A stretch of DNA of 64,000 bases. Origin: Solirubrobacterales bacterium. GTDB lineage: Bacteria > Actinomycetota > Thermoleophilia > Solirubrobacterales > JACPNS01. This document shows positions 19,120 through 28,082 of the stretch, in pieces (position 1 is the first letter of the stretch; every line of letters starts with the position of its first letter). The notes beneath the pieces are model-generated. The model did not search any database, was not told the DNA's origin, and worked only from the letters and a program-made list of their open reading frames with translations. The stretch spans positions 30,727 to 94,726 of the forward strand of contig JACPNS010000004.1 of assembly GCA_016185345.1 (NCBI GenBank). The letters run 5' to 3'. A program made the position numbers and the translations under genes.

Positions 19120-19581
19120 TCAGGCTTGAGTACGCAGCGCGAGCGCCTCGCCGGCCTGATCCGCACCGACGGCGACGGCACGCGCCACCGAATCCTCCTC
19201 CGCCACGAAATCCTCCGCCGGCGCAACAACCGGAATCCCAATCTCTTTCGCCGCCAACTCGATTGCCTCGGAGATCTCAACCACCCCGGCACAATCAACC
19301 ACACAATCCACCCCAGTCAAAATCGCCACAGCATTCGCCGCATCCAGATCCGCCGGAAACGCCTGCGCATGAACGCGCGGATTCAACAACCCAAGCTTCG
19401 CCACCAACGCATCGGCCTTCCCCGCCCGCAGGTCAGGAGTGAACTGCAACGGATTCACGCCGATGTCGCCCTCTTCAACGAAGGCGCCGTCCACCAATGC
19501 GAGCTCCTCCACCCCAGCCCCCGCGAGCAACGCAGCCACGATCGACCCGCGAACGCCACAGCCAATTACGGCAACGTTCAC
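19120..19581 (-). CDS. short ThiF/MoeB (E1)-like Rossmann protein, probably catalytically degenerate
   Basis: 153 residues against 250-380 for complete ThiF/MoeB proteins. VAVIGCGVRGSIVAALLAGAG and LALVDGAFVEEGDI match the nucleotide-binding start of E1-like enzymes, and the Lys of LRAGKADALVAKL fits the conserved Lys. The Arg of the usual SNLNRQ motif is missing (here VNPLQF), the Asp of the TDN motif reads VVDCAG, and the adenylate-handling C-terminal half with its Cys and zinc site is absent. It overlaps cysK by 4 bp (ATGA), so it is co-translated with cysteine synthase. Function unknown; a scaffold or relic of a sulfur-carrier system is possible. Confidence 0.7.
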   Translation of the reverse strand: MNVAVIGCGVRGSIVAALLAGAGVEELALVDGAFVEEGDIGVNPLQFTPDLRAGKADALVAKLGLLNPRVHAQAFPADLDAANAVAILTGVDCVVDCAGVVEISEAIELAAKEIGIPVVAPAEDFVAEEDSVARAVAVGADQAGEALALRTQA

Positions 19582-20504
19582 TGCGTGAAGAACGGAAGCG
19601 AGATGTAGCGCTCGCCGCTGTCGGGAACGACCGTGACGATCAGCTTGCCCTTTGACTCTGGGCGCGCTGCAACGTCAAGCGCTGCGCGAACTGCCGCGCC
19701 GCCAGAGATTCCGCAGCTGATGCCTTCCTTCTGGGTGACCTCGCGCGCCGTGTCAACGGCGTCGTCGTCTTCAATCGGAACGATCTCGTCGAGCACGCCG
19801 CGATTGAGCACCGGGGGCACGAAGCCCGCGCCGATGCCCTGAATTCTGTGTGGCCCTACTGCGCCACCCGAAAGCACGGGCGATGCGGCTGGCTCCACCG
19901 CGATCACCTTCACGCCGGCCTTTCGCTCCTTGAGTCGCTCGCCAACGCCGGTGATCGTTCCGCCGGTACCGACGCCCGCGACAAAGACGTCAACCTTCCC
20001 GCCCGTCGCCGACCAGATCTCTTCGGCCGTCGTGCGGCGATGGACGTCGGGGTTGGCCTCGTTGGCAAACTGGTCGGGCAGGAAGTATTCGTCGCTGCGC
20101 GCGAGCTTGCGAGCTGCGTCCACGGCCTCGCCCATGCCGCCCATCGACTCGACGATTTCGACCTTCGCACCGTAGAGCTTCAAAAGCCCCTGGCGCTCGC
20201 GGCTCATGCCCTCTGGTAGAGCGAGGATCAGTTTGTAGCCCTTTGCGGCGGCAACGAAGGCGAGGGCGATGCCGGTGTTGCCACTTGTCGCTTCGACGAT
20301 CGTGGTCCTGCCAGGCTCGATACGGCCGTCCTTCTCGGCGGCCTCGATCATCGAGACGCCGATTCGGTCCTTGACGCTGCCAGCCGGGTTGAACGCTTCA
20401 AGCTTCACGGCAACGGTGCCGGGCAGGCCGTCAGAAAGCCGCGTGAGCTGCACGAGCGGCGTGCCGCCCATCAGCTCGACAATGTTCGAAGCGATCGCGG
20501 GCAT
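19578..20504 (-). CDS. cysK: cysteine synthase (O-acetylserine sulfhydrylase)
   Basis: 308 residues, PLP fold II. It makes cysteine from O-acetylserine and sulfide. NPAGSVKDRIGVSMIE carries the PLP lysine, VEATSGNTGIALAF the substrate loop, GVGTGGTITGVG the phosphate cup, and SCGISGGAAV the C-terminal Ser motif. It overlaps the Rrf2 regulator upstream (TGATG) and the E1-like gene downstream (ATGA), a three-gene coupled operon. Confidence 0.95.
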   Translation of the reverse strand: MPAIASNIVELMGGTPLVQLTRLSDGLPGTVAVKLEAFNPAGSVKDRIGVSMIEAAEKDGRIEPGRTTIVEATSGNTGIALAFVAAAKGYKLILALPEGMSRERQGLLKLYGAKVEIVESMGGMGEAVDAARKLARSDEYFLPDQFANEANPDVHRRTTAEEIWSATGGKVDVFVAGVGTGGTITGVGERLKERKAGVKVIAVEPAASPVLSGGAVGPHRIQGIGAGFVPPVLNRGVLDEIVPIEDDDAVDTAREVTQKEGISCGISGGAAVRAALDVAARPESKGKLIVTVVPDSGERYISLPFFTQ

Positions 20505-20902
20505 CAGATGTAGTACATCGCTCCGCCAGCGCCCGAGGACTCGGCGTCCGCGAGCGTTGCCAAGTCGCGTTCGGCGAGCTGTTTACGCAGCGCGCCCACG
20601 ACCTCGCCCCACGGGGCGATCGAGAGCTGATCCTCACTTATCGCTCCATCGAGTGTCTGGACCACCTCCAAAGCGGTGATCTCGCTCGCAGGTTTGGCAA
20701 GCACATAGCCACCCTTTACACCGCGGCGGCTGGAGACGATGTTCGCGCGGCGCAACGTGCCAAAAAGCTGCTCGAGAAACTGAGCAGGGAGTTCGCGGCG
20801 ACGCGCGATCTCGCTGACCGGGATCGGGTCACCCCCCTCGTGGTGCGCCAGCTCAACGAGGGCTGACAGCGCGTAAACGGATTTGGAGGTGATCGAGATC
20901 AT
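20504..20902 (-). CDS. Rrf2-family regulator, CymR-like
   Basis: 132 residues. The winged helix is typical of Rrf2 proteins: SVYALSALVELAHHEGG, IARRRELPAQFLEQLFGTLRR, then GVKGGYVLAKPASEITALEV. It has no cysteine, so it cannot bind an Fe-S cluster as IscR or NsrR do. This resembles CymR, which senses cysteine status by binding CysK. The protein ends in Met-Tyr-Tyr-Ile; from memory Bacillus CymR ends in a similar Phe-Tyr-Ile, and CysK partners use a C-terminal Ile. The TGATG overlap with cysK supports a direct partnership. Confidence 0.85.
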   Translation of the reverse strand: MISITSKSVYALSALVELAHHEGGDPIPVSEIARRRELPAQFLEQLFGTLRRANIVSSRRGVKGGYVLAKPASEITALEVVQTLDGAISEDQLSIAPWGEVVGALRKQLAERDLATLADAESSGAGGAMYYI

Positions 20903-20959
20903 CGGCCGGAACGTCCGATTCTACAGACGTTCCGGACAAATCCGATCAGACTTACAGGT

Positions 20960-22108
20960 TTAGAGCCAACCGTTCTCGGCAGCACTGAGCACGGCCTGCG
21001 CGCGGTCCTTGACCCCGAGCTTGCCGTAGATGTTGTGAAGGTGCGTGCGCACCGTGCTGGTCGAGAGGTGGAGGTTCTTGGCGATCTCCTCGTACACATT
21101 GCCTTCGGCGAGCTGACGCAGAACGTCTGACTCTCGCGGCGACAAAGGGCTCGGGGAGGTCGGGCGCTTGCGCTCATTTCCACCACCGTTGGGGACTTCA
21201 TACAAAATGCTGCGCAGCTGACGAACCGTCAGTCGCACGTTGCGGGACGCCTTGAGCAACTCGTCGGGCGAGACGTCTCCGCCTTCTGCGTAGTGCGCGA
21301 GCATGTCCGCCAGGCGGATGATCGCGGCCTCGCCGCTCTCCTCGTCAGAGTGGTGGCGCTCGATTGCCGCCGCCATGCTGTTGGGCAGGCCCCAGCGACG
21401 AGCAAGCACTCCGCCGACAAGTGCGTGGTCAACTCCGAGCTCGCGGCGTTCGCGCATGAGGCGCTCCTGCGGCGTGCGGGCTGAGCCATGAACCTGCTGG
21501 GGGTAGCCGTCGTAGGCGTAGGTCAGAACGAGCTTGCCGATGTCGTGCAGCAGCGCCGTGACCAGCAGTGCGTCTACATCGCCGTCCCAGTTGATCTCAC
21601 GTGCGATTCGTTCCGCTGCCTGCTGAGTTGCGATGGCGTGCAGGCGGAAGCGATCCGGAGTAGAGTCCCACTGAGCGGTCCGCTCGAAAAAGTCAAATGT
21701 CTTTGTGCGAGTGACGATCGCCTCGACGCCGCCGGGGCTGAGCACCTCGACTGCTTCCCGGACCGTCACGACTTTGCGGCGGCCGCCTGTCGCTTTGTTG
21801 GCGTAGCGGATGACCGTGATCACAAGAGCAACGTCGCGCTCAATGACTTCAACCAGATCGGTCGTTGCCTTGTCGCTGGTGTTACCGGTGACCAGATGCA
21901 GCACGCGATCGCGTGACTCTGCGAGCGCCGGGAAGCGCTCGAGAGCCTCGAATGCGGCAGTCAGACGATGGCCATGCCCCTGCTGGCGCTGACCTTGGGC
22001 GCCAATTCGGGGAGGCGTCTCATCAGAGGTGGCCTCGCGACGGGGCTTGAGTTCAGCGGTTGGTGCCGCTGCGCCAGACGCAGGCTCTTGCTTTGCGTTA
22101 CGTGCCAT
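20960..22108 (-). CDS. HDOD/HD-domain protein fused to a LuxR-type HTH
   Basis: 382 residues. A polar ~50-residue N-terminus leads into an HDOD-like helical domain (~50-310) with FEALERFPALAESRDRVL, VITVIRYANKATGGRR, the HD pair LLHDIGKLVLTYAY and a later IERHHSDEE. The C-terminal ~65 residues are a LuxR helix-turn-helix (SPLSPRESDVLRQLAEGN, VYEEIAKNLHLSTSTVRTHL, YGKLGVKDRAQAV). HDOD domains act in signalling; the fusion suggests a transcription factor responding to a nucleotide or partner protein. A GGAG lies 9 bases before the ATG. Confidence 0.85.
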   Translation of the reverse strand: MARNAKQEPASGAAAPTAELKPRREATSDETPPRIGAQGQRQQGHGHRLTAAFEALERFPALAESRDRVLHLVTGNTSDKATTDLVEVIERDVALVITVIRYANKATGGRRKVVTVREAVEVLSPGGVEAIVTRTKTFDFFERTAQWDSTPDRFRLHAIATQQAAERIAREINWDGDVDALLVTALLHDIGKLVLTYAYDGYPQQVHGSARTPQERLMRERRELGVDHALVGGVLARRWGLPNSMAAAIERHHSDEESGEAAIIRLADMLAHYAEGGDVSPDELLKASRNVRLTVRQLRSILYEVPNGGGNERKRPTSPSPLSPRESDVLRQLAEGNVYEEIAKNLHLSTSTVRTHLHNIYGKLGVKDRAQAVLSAAENGWL

Positions 22109-22248
22109 GTGGTGAGTTCTCCAGCTCTCGACATCCGTGCCCAGAGCGTTGGTGGGTAGTGCCCCTTTTCAGCGGGCAGAGCAAATATCGGCAGCATCGA
22201 CGATTTGTTTAGTCGGGGTTCCCCCTTAGGGTCTGGACCCCATGCCGC

Positions 22249-23514
22249 TTAAGGCTTGTTCAACGCCTGTTCGATGCGATTTAGGGATTCTTCTTTGCCC
22301 AAAAGTTCCAATGATTCGAAGATTCCCGGTGAAATCGTCGTTCCGGAGATCGCAACTCGGATCGGCTGGAACACCTTGTTTGGTTTTAGATCAAGGGTTT
22401 CACAGACGGCGCGAAGGGCAGTCTCGATGCTCGAAGAGTCAAAAATTTCGAGCTGTCCAAGCGCATCACGCGCCGAGGCGAGGCGAATTTTTCCTTCTAC
22501 GTCCAAAAACTTGGTGCTTGCCTTCTGGTCGTTGATCGGACCGTCGTAGAAAAAGGCGGCCATCGGCCAGAAATCCGCGAGCGTGTGGATCTTTTGCTGA
22601 CAGAGCACTACGGCCGGGCCGAGGCCCTCGCGGCCGGTGAAGCTCTCGATCAGCGCGGTCAGTTCCTCGACTGGCATCTCGCGCAGATAGAGCCCATTCA
22701 TCCACTGCAGCTTCTTCTCGTCGAAGACCGCAGGGGACTTGGAGACGCGCTCGATCGTGAAGAGCTTCTGCAGCTCCTCGGTGGTGAAGATCGTCTGCTT
22801 GTCGTCGTAGCCCCAGCCGAGCAGTGCCAGGTAGTTGCGTACAGCCGCCGGGATGTAGCCAGCGTCACGCAGTTCCTGAACCGAGGCCGCGCCGTGGCGT
22901 TTGGAAAGCTTCTTGCCATCGGGGCCATGCAGAAGCGGCAGGTGCGCGTAGACCGGCGGCTTGTGGCCGAGCGCGTTCAAGATCATCACCTGGCGCGGCG
23001 TGTTCGACAGGTGGTCCTCTCCCCTGATCACGTGGGTGATGCCGGCGTTCAGATCGTCGATCGCCACGGCGAGGTTGTAGAGCGGCGTGCCGTCCGCGCG
23101 CGCGATGGTGAAGTCGTCGATGTTCTCGTGCTGGAACGTGACGTCGCCGCGGATCGCGTCGTGGACGATCGTTTCGCCGGTGTCCGGGACCTTCAGGCGG
23201 ATGGATCCCTCGAATTCGTAGGCGTCGCCGCCGTCCTTGAGCTTTTCAATCGCCTGGCGATGGAGCGGCTCGGCCTCGGCCTGCGAGATCGGACCCTCGT
23301 CGTAATCAACCTCGAGCCATTCGAGCGCCTCAAGGATGAAATCAACGTTTTCTTTGGTGCTGCGCTCTCGGTCGGTGTCCTCGATGCGGAGGATCATCTT
23401 TCCGCCCTGGCCACGGGCCAGGAGCCAGTTGTAGAGCGCAGTACGGGCGCCGCCGATGTGCAGCAGCCCGGTCGGGGACGGGGCGAAACGGTCTATGAGG
23501 TTGGATTCAGGCAC
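22249..23514 (-). CDS. gltX: glutamyl-tRNA synthetase, shortened
   Basis: 421 residues against about 470-490 for usual bacterial GluRS. Class I signatures are intact: FAPSPTGLLHIGGARTALYN (HIGH-type) and KKLSKRHGAA (KMSKS-type). IRGEDHLSNTPRQ and FDEKKLQWMNGLYL are typical of the family. The sequence passes directly from GDAYEF to SIRLKVPDTG, so the ~45-60 residue acceptor-side insertion that normally holds CxC or TPEEL is missing. With gatCAB present it may charge tRNAGln with Glu. It is divergent from nfo with 28 bp between. Confidence 0.93.
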   Translation of the reverse strand: MPESNLIDRFAPSPTGLLHIGGARTALYNWLLARGQGGKMILRIEDTDRERSTKENVDFILEALEWLEVDYDEGPISQAEAEPLHRQAIEKLKDGGDAYEFEGSIRLKVPDTGETIVHDAIRGDVTFQHENIDDFTIARADGTPLYNLAVAIDDLNAGITHVIRGEDHLSNTPRQVMILNALGHKPPVYAHLPLLHGPDGKKLSKRHGAASVQELRDAGYIPAAVRNYLALLGWGYDDKQTIFTTEELQKLFTIERVSKSPAVFDEKKLQWMNGLYLREMPVEELTALIESFTGREGLGPAVVLCQQKIHTLADFWPMAAFFYDGPINDQKASTKFLDVEGKIRLASARDALGQLEIFDSSSIETALRAVCETLDLKPNKVFQPIRVAISGTTISPGIFESLELLGKEESLNRIEQALNKP

Positions 23515-23542
23515 GGCAGGATCCTAGTTAGACTGGCCCGCG

Positions 23543-24409
23543 ATGCTGATCGGCGCACACGTATCCACCTCCGGCGGGCTGCCCAGGGCGGTCGAGCGCG
23601 GCGTTGAAACTGAGTCCACCGCGATCCAGATCTTCAACCAGAGTCCGCGAATGTGGCGACCGACGAAGTACACGGACGAAGACTTCAAAGCGTTTCGTGA
23701 CGCGATGGCCGATTCGACTGTAGAGGCGGTGGTCATCCACTCGATTTACCTGATCAACCCAGGCACCTTTGACAAGGAGCTGGAGAAGAAGTCGCTGACT
23801 GCGCTCACGCACGCTCTGACCGTGGGTGACGGGATTGGCGCATCGGGCGTTGTGCTTCACCCCGGTCCGGTCATGAAAGGCCGCGACTACGAAGACACGA
23901 TCAAGCACATCGCTGCCGTCTGCAAAGTGGCACTTGCCGAGACGGACGAGTGCAAGCTCCTGCTCGAGAACTCGGCCGGGGCCAAAGCCGTCGGCGGGAA
24001 GTTTGAGCATCTACAGGATTTGATCTCGCTGCTTGATGGCGACAAGCGCGTCGGCGTCTGCATCGACTCCTGTCACTCGCACGCAGCTGGATATGACGTG
24101 CGATCGATCGAAGCCGTGACTGAGACCTTCGACGAGCTCCACAAGATCGTCGGGCTGGACCGCGTTGATGCTCTGCACCTGAACGACTCGCGAGACGAGT
24201 TCGGTTCGCATCGCGACCGGCACGACAACCTTGGTGATGGGTTCATCGGCGCCGACGGCATCGGTGCGTTCTTGTCCGATCCGCGGCTGCAGGACGTGCC
24301 TGCACTCCTGGAGATCCCCGGCAAGGAAAAGAGCGGCCCCGGCGCGGCTGACGTGAAGCTCGCATTCAAACTTCGCGACAAGGCCCTAAAAAAGCGCGCG
24401 AAGAAGTAG
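23543..24409 (+). CDS. nfo: endonuclease IV (AP endonuclease)
   Basis: 288 residues, a TIM-barrel zinc enzyme that nicks 5' of abasic sites. Motifs: IGAHVSTSGGLPRAVERG, AVVIHSIYLIN, VVLHPGPVMKG, LLLENSAGAKAVGG, GVCIDSCHSHAAGYD, HLNDSRDEFGSHRDRHDNLG and ALLEIPGKE, which supply the His, Glu and Asp zinc ligands. The tail is very Lys-rich (ALKKRAKK). Its ATG is 28 bp from the gltX start, and TTAGACT at about 23527 could serve as -10. Confidence 0.95.
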   Translation: MLIGAHVSTSGGLPRAVERGVETESTAIQIFNQSPRMWRPTKYTDEDFKAFRDAMADSTVEAVVIHSIYLINPGTFDKELEKKSLTALTHALTVGDGIGASGVVLHPGPVMKGRDYEDTIKHIAAVCKVALAETDECKLLLENSAGAKAVGGKFEHLQDLISLLDGDKRVGVCIDSCHSHAAGYDVRSIEAVTETFDELHKIVGLDRVDALHLNDSRDEFGSHRDRHDNLGDGFIGADGIGAFLSDPRLQDVPALLEIPGKEKSGPGAADVKLAFKLRDKALKKRAKK

Positions 24410-24449
24410 CTCGCGCCAGCGGTCACCAAGCCGCCAAAAGTCGCGCAGA

Positions 24450-27400
24450 TTAGCTGCGCACCTCTGGTGCTGCGCCGGCGACTTGGACGCCTTCGATCTC
24501 TTCGAGTTCAGCGATGAATGCGCTGCTCTTAGAAACTTTGTACATGTCGCCGCACTCGAGAGCAACCTCGTCGTCGCCCTTGCGCACGACGATCTCGAGC
24601 GGCAGCGGGCCCTTGTGCATATCCACCACGCCCTGGATGTCGCGCACGAACGAGGCAACAGAGGGATGCTCGGCCGTGTCAGCGTCGATCACGACGCGAA
24701 TTGGCTGATTGGCGAAAGGGCTGCCGGCCGACGCCGCAAGCTCCTCCTCGGTCGGCTCGAACGGCGTGACTTCCTGAGCGACGAGCTTGACCTCGCCGTC
24801 CTTGTGATCGATCCGCCCGCGAACGGTGACGATGGCGTCGTTGTGGAGGTGCTCCTTGACGGCGTCGAGCGCCTTCGCGAAGACGATGATTTCGACCTGA
24901 GCGGTGAGGTCGTCGATCCGCGCGAACATCATATGGCTGCCGTTCTTGGTGCGGATCGTCTTGGACTCGACGATCATTCCGCCGACCGAGAGCCAGTCCC
25001 CGTCCTTCTTGCGGTCGAGGTCGGCGATCGAGCAGTCCACGCGGGCGCGCAACGCGCCGGCGAGCGTCTTCAAAGGGTGGTTGGACAAGAACAGTCCGAG
25101 CGTTTCCTTCTCTGCGGCGAGCATCTCGGGCTGCTCCCATTCGCCTTCTGGGATCGGCGGGCGGACGACTTCGTGGGTGGTGGCAACGGCGCTGTCGGCC
25201 ATGTCGAAGATCGATCCCTGCCCCAGGCGTTCGTCGTTCTGTTGCTTGACGCCGGAGGCCTGGGCCTGCTCCAGCACCTCAAGCATTCCCTTGCGTGTAG
25301 CGCCGGTGGAGGAAAACGCACCGCACTTGACCAGGGATTCGATCGCCTTCTTGTTGACCGAGCGGTTGTCCACGCGCTCGCAGAAGTCCCACAAGGAACC
25401 AAACGGGCCGTCCTTCTCGCGCGCCGCGATGATCGCGTCCACGGCCGCGCCGCCGACGCCCTTCACCGCCTCAAGACCAAAGCGGATGTTGCCGTCGACA
25501 ACATTGAAGCGGTGGCCAGACTCGTTGACATCCGGCGGCAGGACCTTGATGCCCATCGCCTCGCACTGCACAACAAAGAACGGAACCTTGTCCTTGGTGC
25601 TCATCACAGAGCTGATGACAGCGGCCATGTATTCAGCCGGGAAGTTCGCCTTCAGCCACGCCGTGCGGTAGGCGATCAGTCCGTAGCAGGCGGCATGCGA
25701 CTTGTTGAACGAGTAGTCGGCGGCGTCCTCGTTCATCTTCCAGAGCGATTCGATCGTGCCCTCGGCAGTCCCGGACGCGCGGCAGCCCTCGAAGAACTCG
25801 TCTTTCAGGCCGGCCATCTTCTCGCGGTCCTTCTTGCCGATCGCCTTGCGCAGGTCGTCTGCGCGCGGACCGGAGAAGCCGGCGATCTGCTTGGCCACGA
25901 GCATGTTCTGTTCCTGGTAGAGCACCACGCCGTATGAAGTTTCGGTGATCGATCGCAGTCGTTCGTCGGGGAACTTGACCGACTCGGGGTTGCGCTTGCC
26001 GCGTGCGTACGCCGGGATGTGGCTCATCGCGCCCGGGCGGTAAAGCGCGACGAGCGCGATCAGGTCTTCGAACTCTGTTGGGCGAACCTTCTTCAGGGCT
26101 TCGCGCATGCCCTCGGACTCAAACTGGAATACGCCGATCGAGTCTCCGGCGGCGAGCATCTTGAACGTCTTCTGGTCGTCAAGCGGCAACGTGTCCATGT
26201 CGGGCCGCTCGTGGCCGGCGCGTTCGATGATGTCCATCGCCTCCTCGATCACGTCGAGGTTGCGCAGGCCGAGGAAGTCCATCTTCAGCAGGCCAAGCGC
26301 CTCGACCGGGCCCATCGAGTACTGCGTGATTACGCGGTAGGCCTTCTCGTCGCCGGGTGCGGATTTGTCTTCAGCGAGCTGCAGCGGCACGATGTCGGTC
26401 AGGGGGCGATCGGCGATCACGACTGCCGCCGCGTGGATCGAGCTGTTTCGCACGGTGTTCTCGAGTCCCATCGCAAGATCAACGATTTGCTTCGACGTCG
26501 GATCGTTCTCGTAGACGTCGTTGAGAGGCTGGCCCTTTTTCAGGCAGTCGGCGAAACTGGGCGAGCGACCCTGCTCCGGGTCAGGGATCATCTTTGAAAG
26601 ACGGTCACCCGTGCCGTAGTCGTGGCCGAGCACGCGAGCGGCGTCCCGCACAGCAGCGCGCGGGAACATGCGACCGAAGGTGATGATCCGGGCCACGGAC
26701 TCTTTGCCGTACTTGTCAGAGACGTAGCGAATGACCTTCTCACGGCCATGAACGGAGAAGTCGATGTCGATATCCGGCATGGACACGCGCTCGGCGTTCA
26801 GGAAGCGCTCGAACAACAGGTCGTATGCGATCGGGTCAACGTCGGTGATGCTGAGCGCATAGGAAATTATCGAGCCAGCAGCAGAGCCACGGCCAGGACC
26901 GACAGCGATGTTGTTGTCCTTCGCGTACTTCACGAAGTCCCAGACGATCAGGAAGTAGCTGTTGAAGCCCATCTTGTCGATCACGGCCATTTCCATCTCG
27001 GCGCGCTCCTGGGCCGCTGCGGGCACTGGATCACCGTAACGCTTGACCAGGCCCTCCTGGACCAGCCCGCGCAGGTACTCGCCGTCTGACTCACCTGACG
27101 GCGTCTTGTAGGTAGGGATCAAGCGACCGCCGAGCTCAAAGTTCACGTTGACGCGGTCCGCGATCTCGATCGTTGACTCGATCGCGCCTTCCCACTGCGC
27201 GAACTCGGATGTCATCTCGTCGTTGGGCTTCAGGTAGAACTCATTCGTGTCGAAGGTCATCTTCGGTTCGGCGAGCGTGCTCTTGGTCTGAACGCAGAGA
27301 AGCGCGGCGTGGGAGTCGTAGTCCTCACGGCCCAGGTAATGCACGTCAGCCGTTCCGACGATCGGCCGGCCGAATTCTTTGGCCATCGCGGCGATCTGAG

Positions 27401-27971
27401 GGTTTGCATTGTTCTGATCGTCGATCTTGTTTTCCTGGATCTCGAAGTAGACGTCTTCGGGGCCGAACACCTGGATCAACTGGTCGACGTGCTCACGTGC
27501 AGCGGCCGGGTCGTTCTGGTTTATGCGGCGCACGAATCTCGATGCCAAACAACCGGTCAGCGCGATGATGCCCTCGTTGTACTGCTGCAGCAGCTCCATA
27601 TCCACGTTGGCCTTGCCCCGGTGAAAGCCCTCGAGGAAGCCCGCGCTGCAGAGCTTGGTGAGGTTGCGGAAACCGATGTCGGATTCGGCGAGCAACGTGA
27701 GATGGTTGCGTTCGACCTTGCCGGACTCTTTGCGGCGACGGTCATCGACGTAATAGACCTCGCAGCCGAAGATTGGCTTAATGCCTTCCTTTTTGCAGGC
27801 CTCGTGGAGCTCGACCGAGCCGTTCATCACGCCGTGATCGGTCAGGCCCAGCGCAGGCTGGTCAAAGGCGGCCGCGCGCTCGGCGAGATCTTTGATGTGT
27901 GCGGCCCCGTCGAGCAGCGAATACTCAGAGTGGACGTGCAGATGCGCAACAGATTTGACGGGTCCGGTCAC
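24450..27971 (-). CDS. dnaE: DNA polymerase III alpha subunit
   Basis: 1173 residues, the replicative polymerase. The N-terminal PHP domain has an intact metal site (HLHVHSEYSLLDGA, GLTDHGVMNG, GTADVHYL), so intrinsic 3'-5' proofreading of the kind shown for mycobacterial DnaE1 is plausible. The palm motifs are GPGRGSAAGSIISYAL and PDIDIDFSVHGREKVI with the catalytic Asp residues. A helix-hairpin-helix and an OB-fold (VGGMIVESKTIRTKNG, IVTVRGRIDHKDGEVKL) follow near the C-terminus. Both upstream and downstream neighbours face away, so it is probably monocistronic. Confidence 0.96.
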   Translation of the reverse strand: MTGPVKSVAHLHVHSEYSLLDGAAHIKDLAERAAAFDQPALGLTDHGVMNGSVELHEACKKEGIKPIFGCEVYYVDDRRRKESGKVERNHLTLLAESDIGFRNLTKLCSAGFLEGFHRGKANVDMELLQQYNEGIIALTGCLASRFVRRINQNDPAAAREHVDQLIQVFGPEDVYFEIQENKIDDQNNANPQIAAMAKEFGRPIVGTADVHYLGREDYDSHAALLCVQTKSTLAEPKMTFDTNEFYLKPNDEMTSEFAQWEGAIESTIEIADRVNVNFELGGRLIPTYKTPSGESDGEYLRGLVQEGLVKRYGDPVPAAAQERAEMEMAVIDKMGFNSYFLIVWDFVKYAKDNNIAVGPGRGSAAGSIISYALSITDVDPIAYDLLFERFLNAERVSMPDIDIDFSVHGREKVIRYVSDKYGKESVARIITFGRMFPRAAVRDAARVLGHDYGTGDRLSKMIPDPEQGRSPSFADCLKKGQPLNDVYENDPTSKQIVDLAMGLENTVRNSSIHAAAVVIADRPLTDIVPLQLAEDKSAPGDEKAYRVITQYSMGPVEALGLLKMDFLGLRNLDVIEEAMDIIERAGHERPDMDTLPLDDQKTFKMLAAGDSIGVFQFESEGMREALKKVRPTEFEDLIALVALYRPGAMSHIPAYARGKRNPESVKFPDERLRSITETSYGVVLYQEQNMLVAKQIAGFSGPRADDLRKAIGKKDREKMAGLKDEFFEGCRASGTAEGTIESLWKMNEDAADYSFNKSHAACYGLIAYRTAWLKANFPAEYMAAVISSVMSTKDKVPFFVVQCEAMGIKVLPPDVNESGHRFNVVDGNIRFGLEAVKGVGGAAVDAIIAAREKDGPFGSLWDFCERVDNRSVNKKAIESLVKCGAFSSTGATRKGMLEVLEQAQASGVKQQNDERLGQGSIFDMADSAVATTHEVVRPPIPEGEWEQPEMLAAEKETLGLFLSNHPLKTLAGALRARVDCSIADLDRKKDGDWLSVGGMIVESKTIRTKNGSHMMFARIDDLTAQVEIIVFAKALDAVKEHLHNDAIVTVRGRIDHKDGEVKLVAQEVTPFEPTEEELAASAGSPFANQPIRVVIDADTAEHPSVASFVRDIQGVVDMHKGPLPLEIVVRKGDDEVALECGDMYKVSKSSAFIAELEEIEGVQVAGAAPEVRS

Positions 27972-28082
27972 GAGACGATCCTAGGTCGGGACCCGGCGTC
28001 TTGATCAAGTGCGAATACCACCAGTTTCGCCGACGTCGCAAACTGCATGATTTTCCATGTCACCCAATACGATCACTTTCGG

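Noticed and set aside
22585..23607. Long plus-strand open frame over gltX
   Set aside because: It is exactly antisense to a conserved synthetase and has no ribosome site or recognisable motif.
24483..25937. Long open frame (484 codons) on the plus strand inside dnaE
   Set aside because: It is antisense to clearly conserved polymerase sequence; the translation is low-complexity and GC-driven with no domain.
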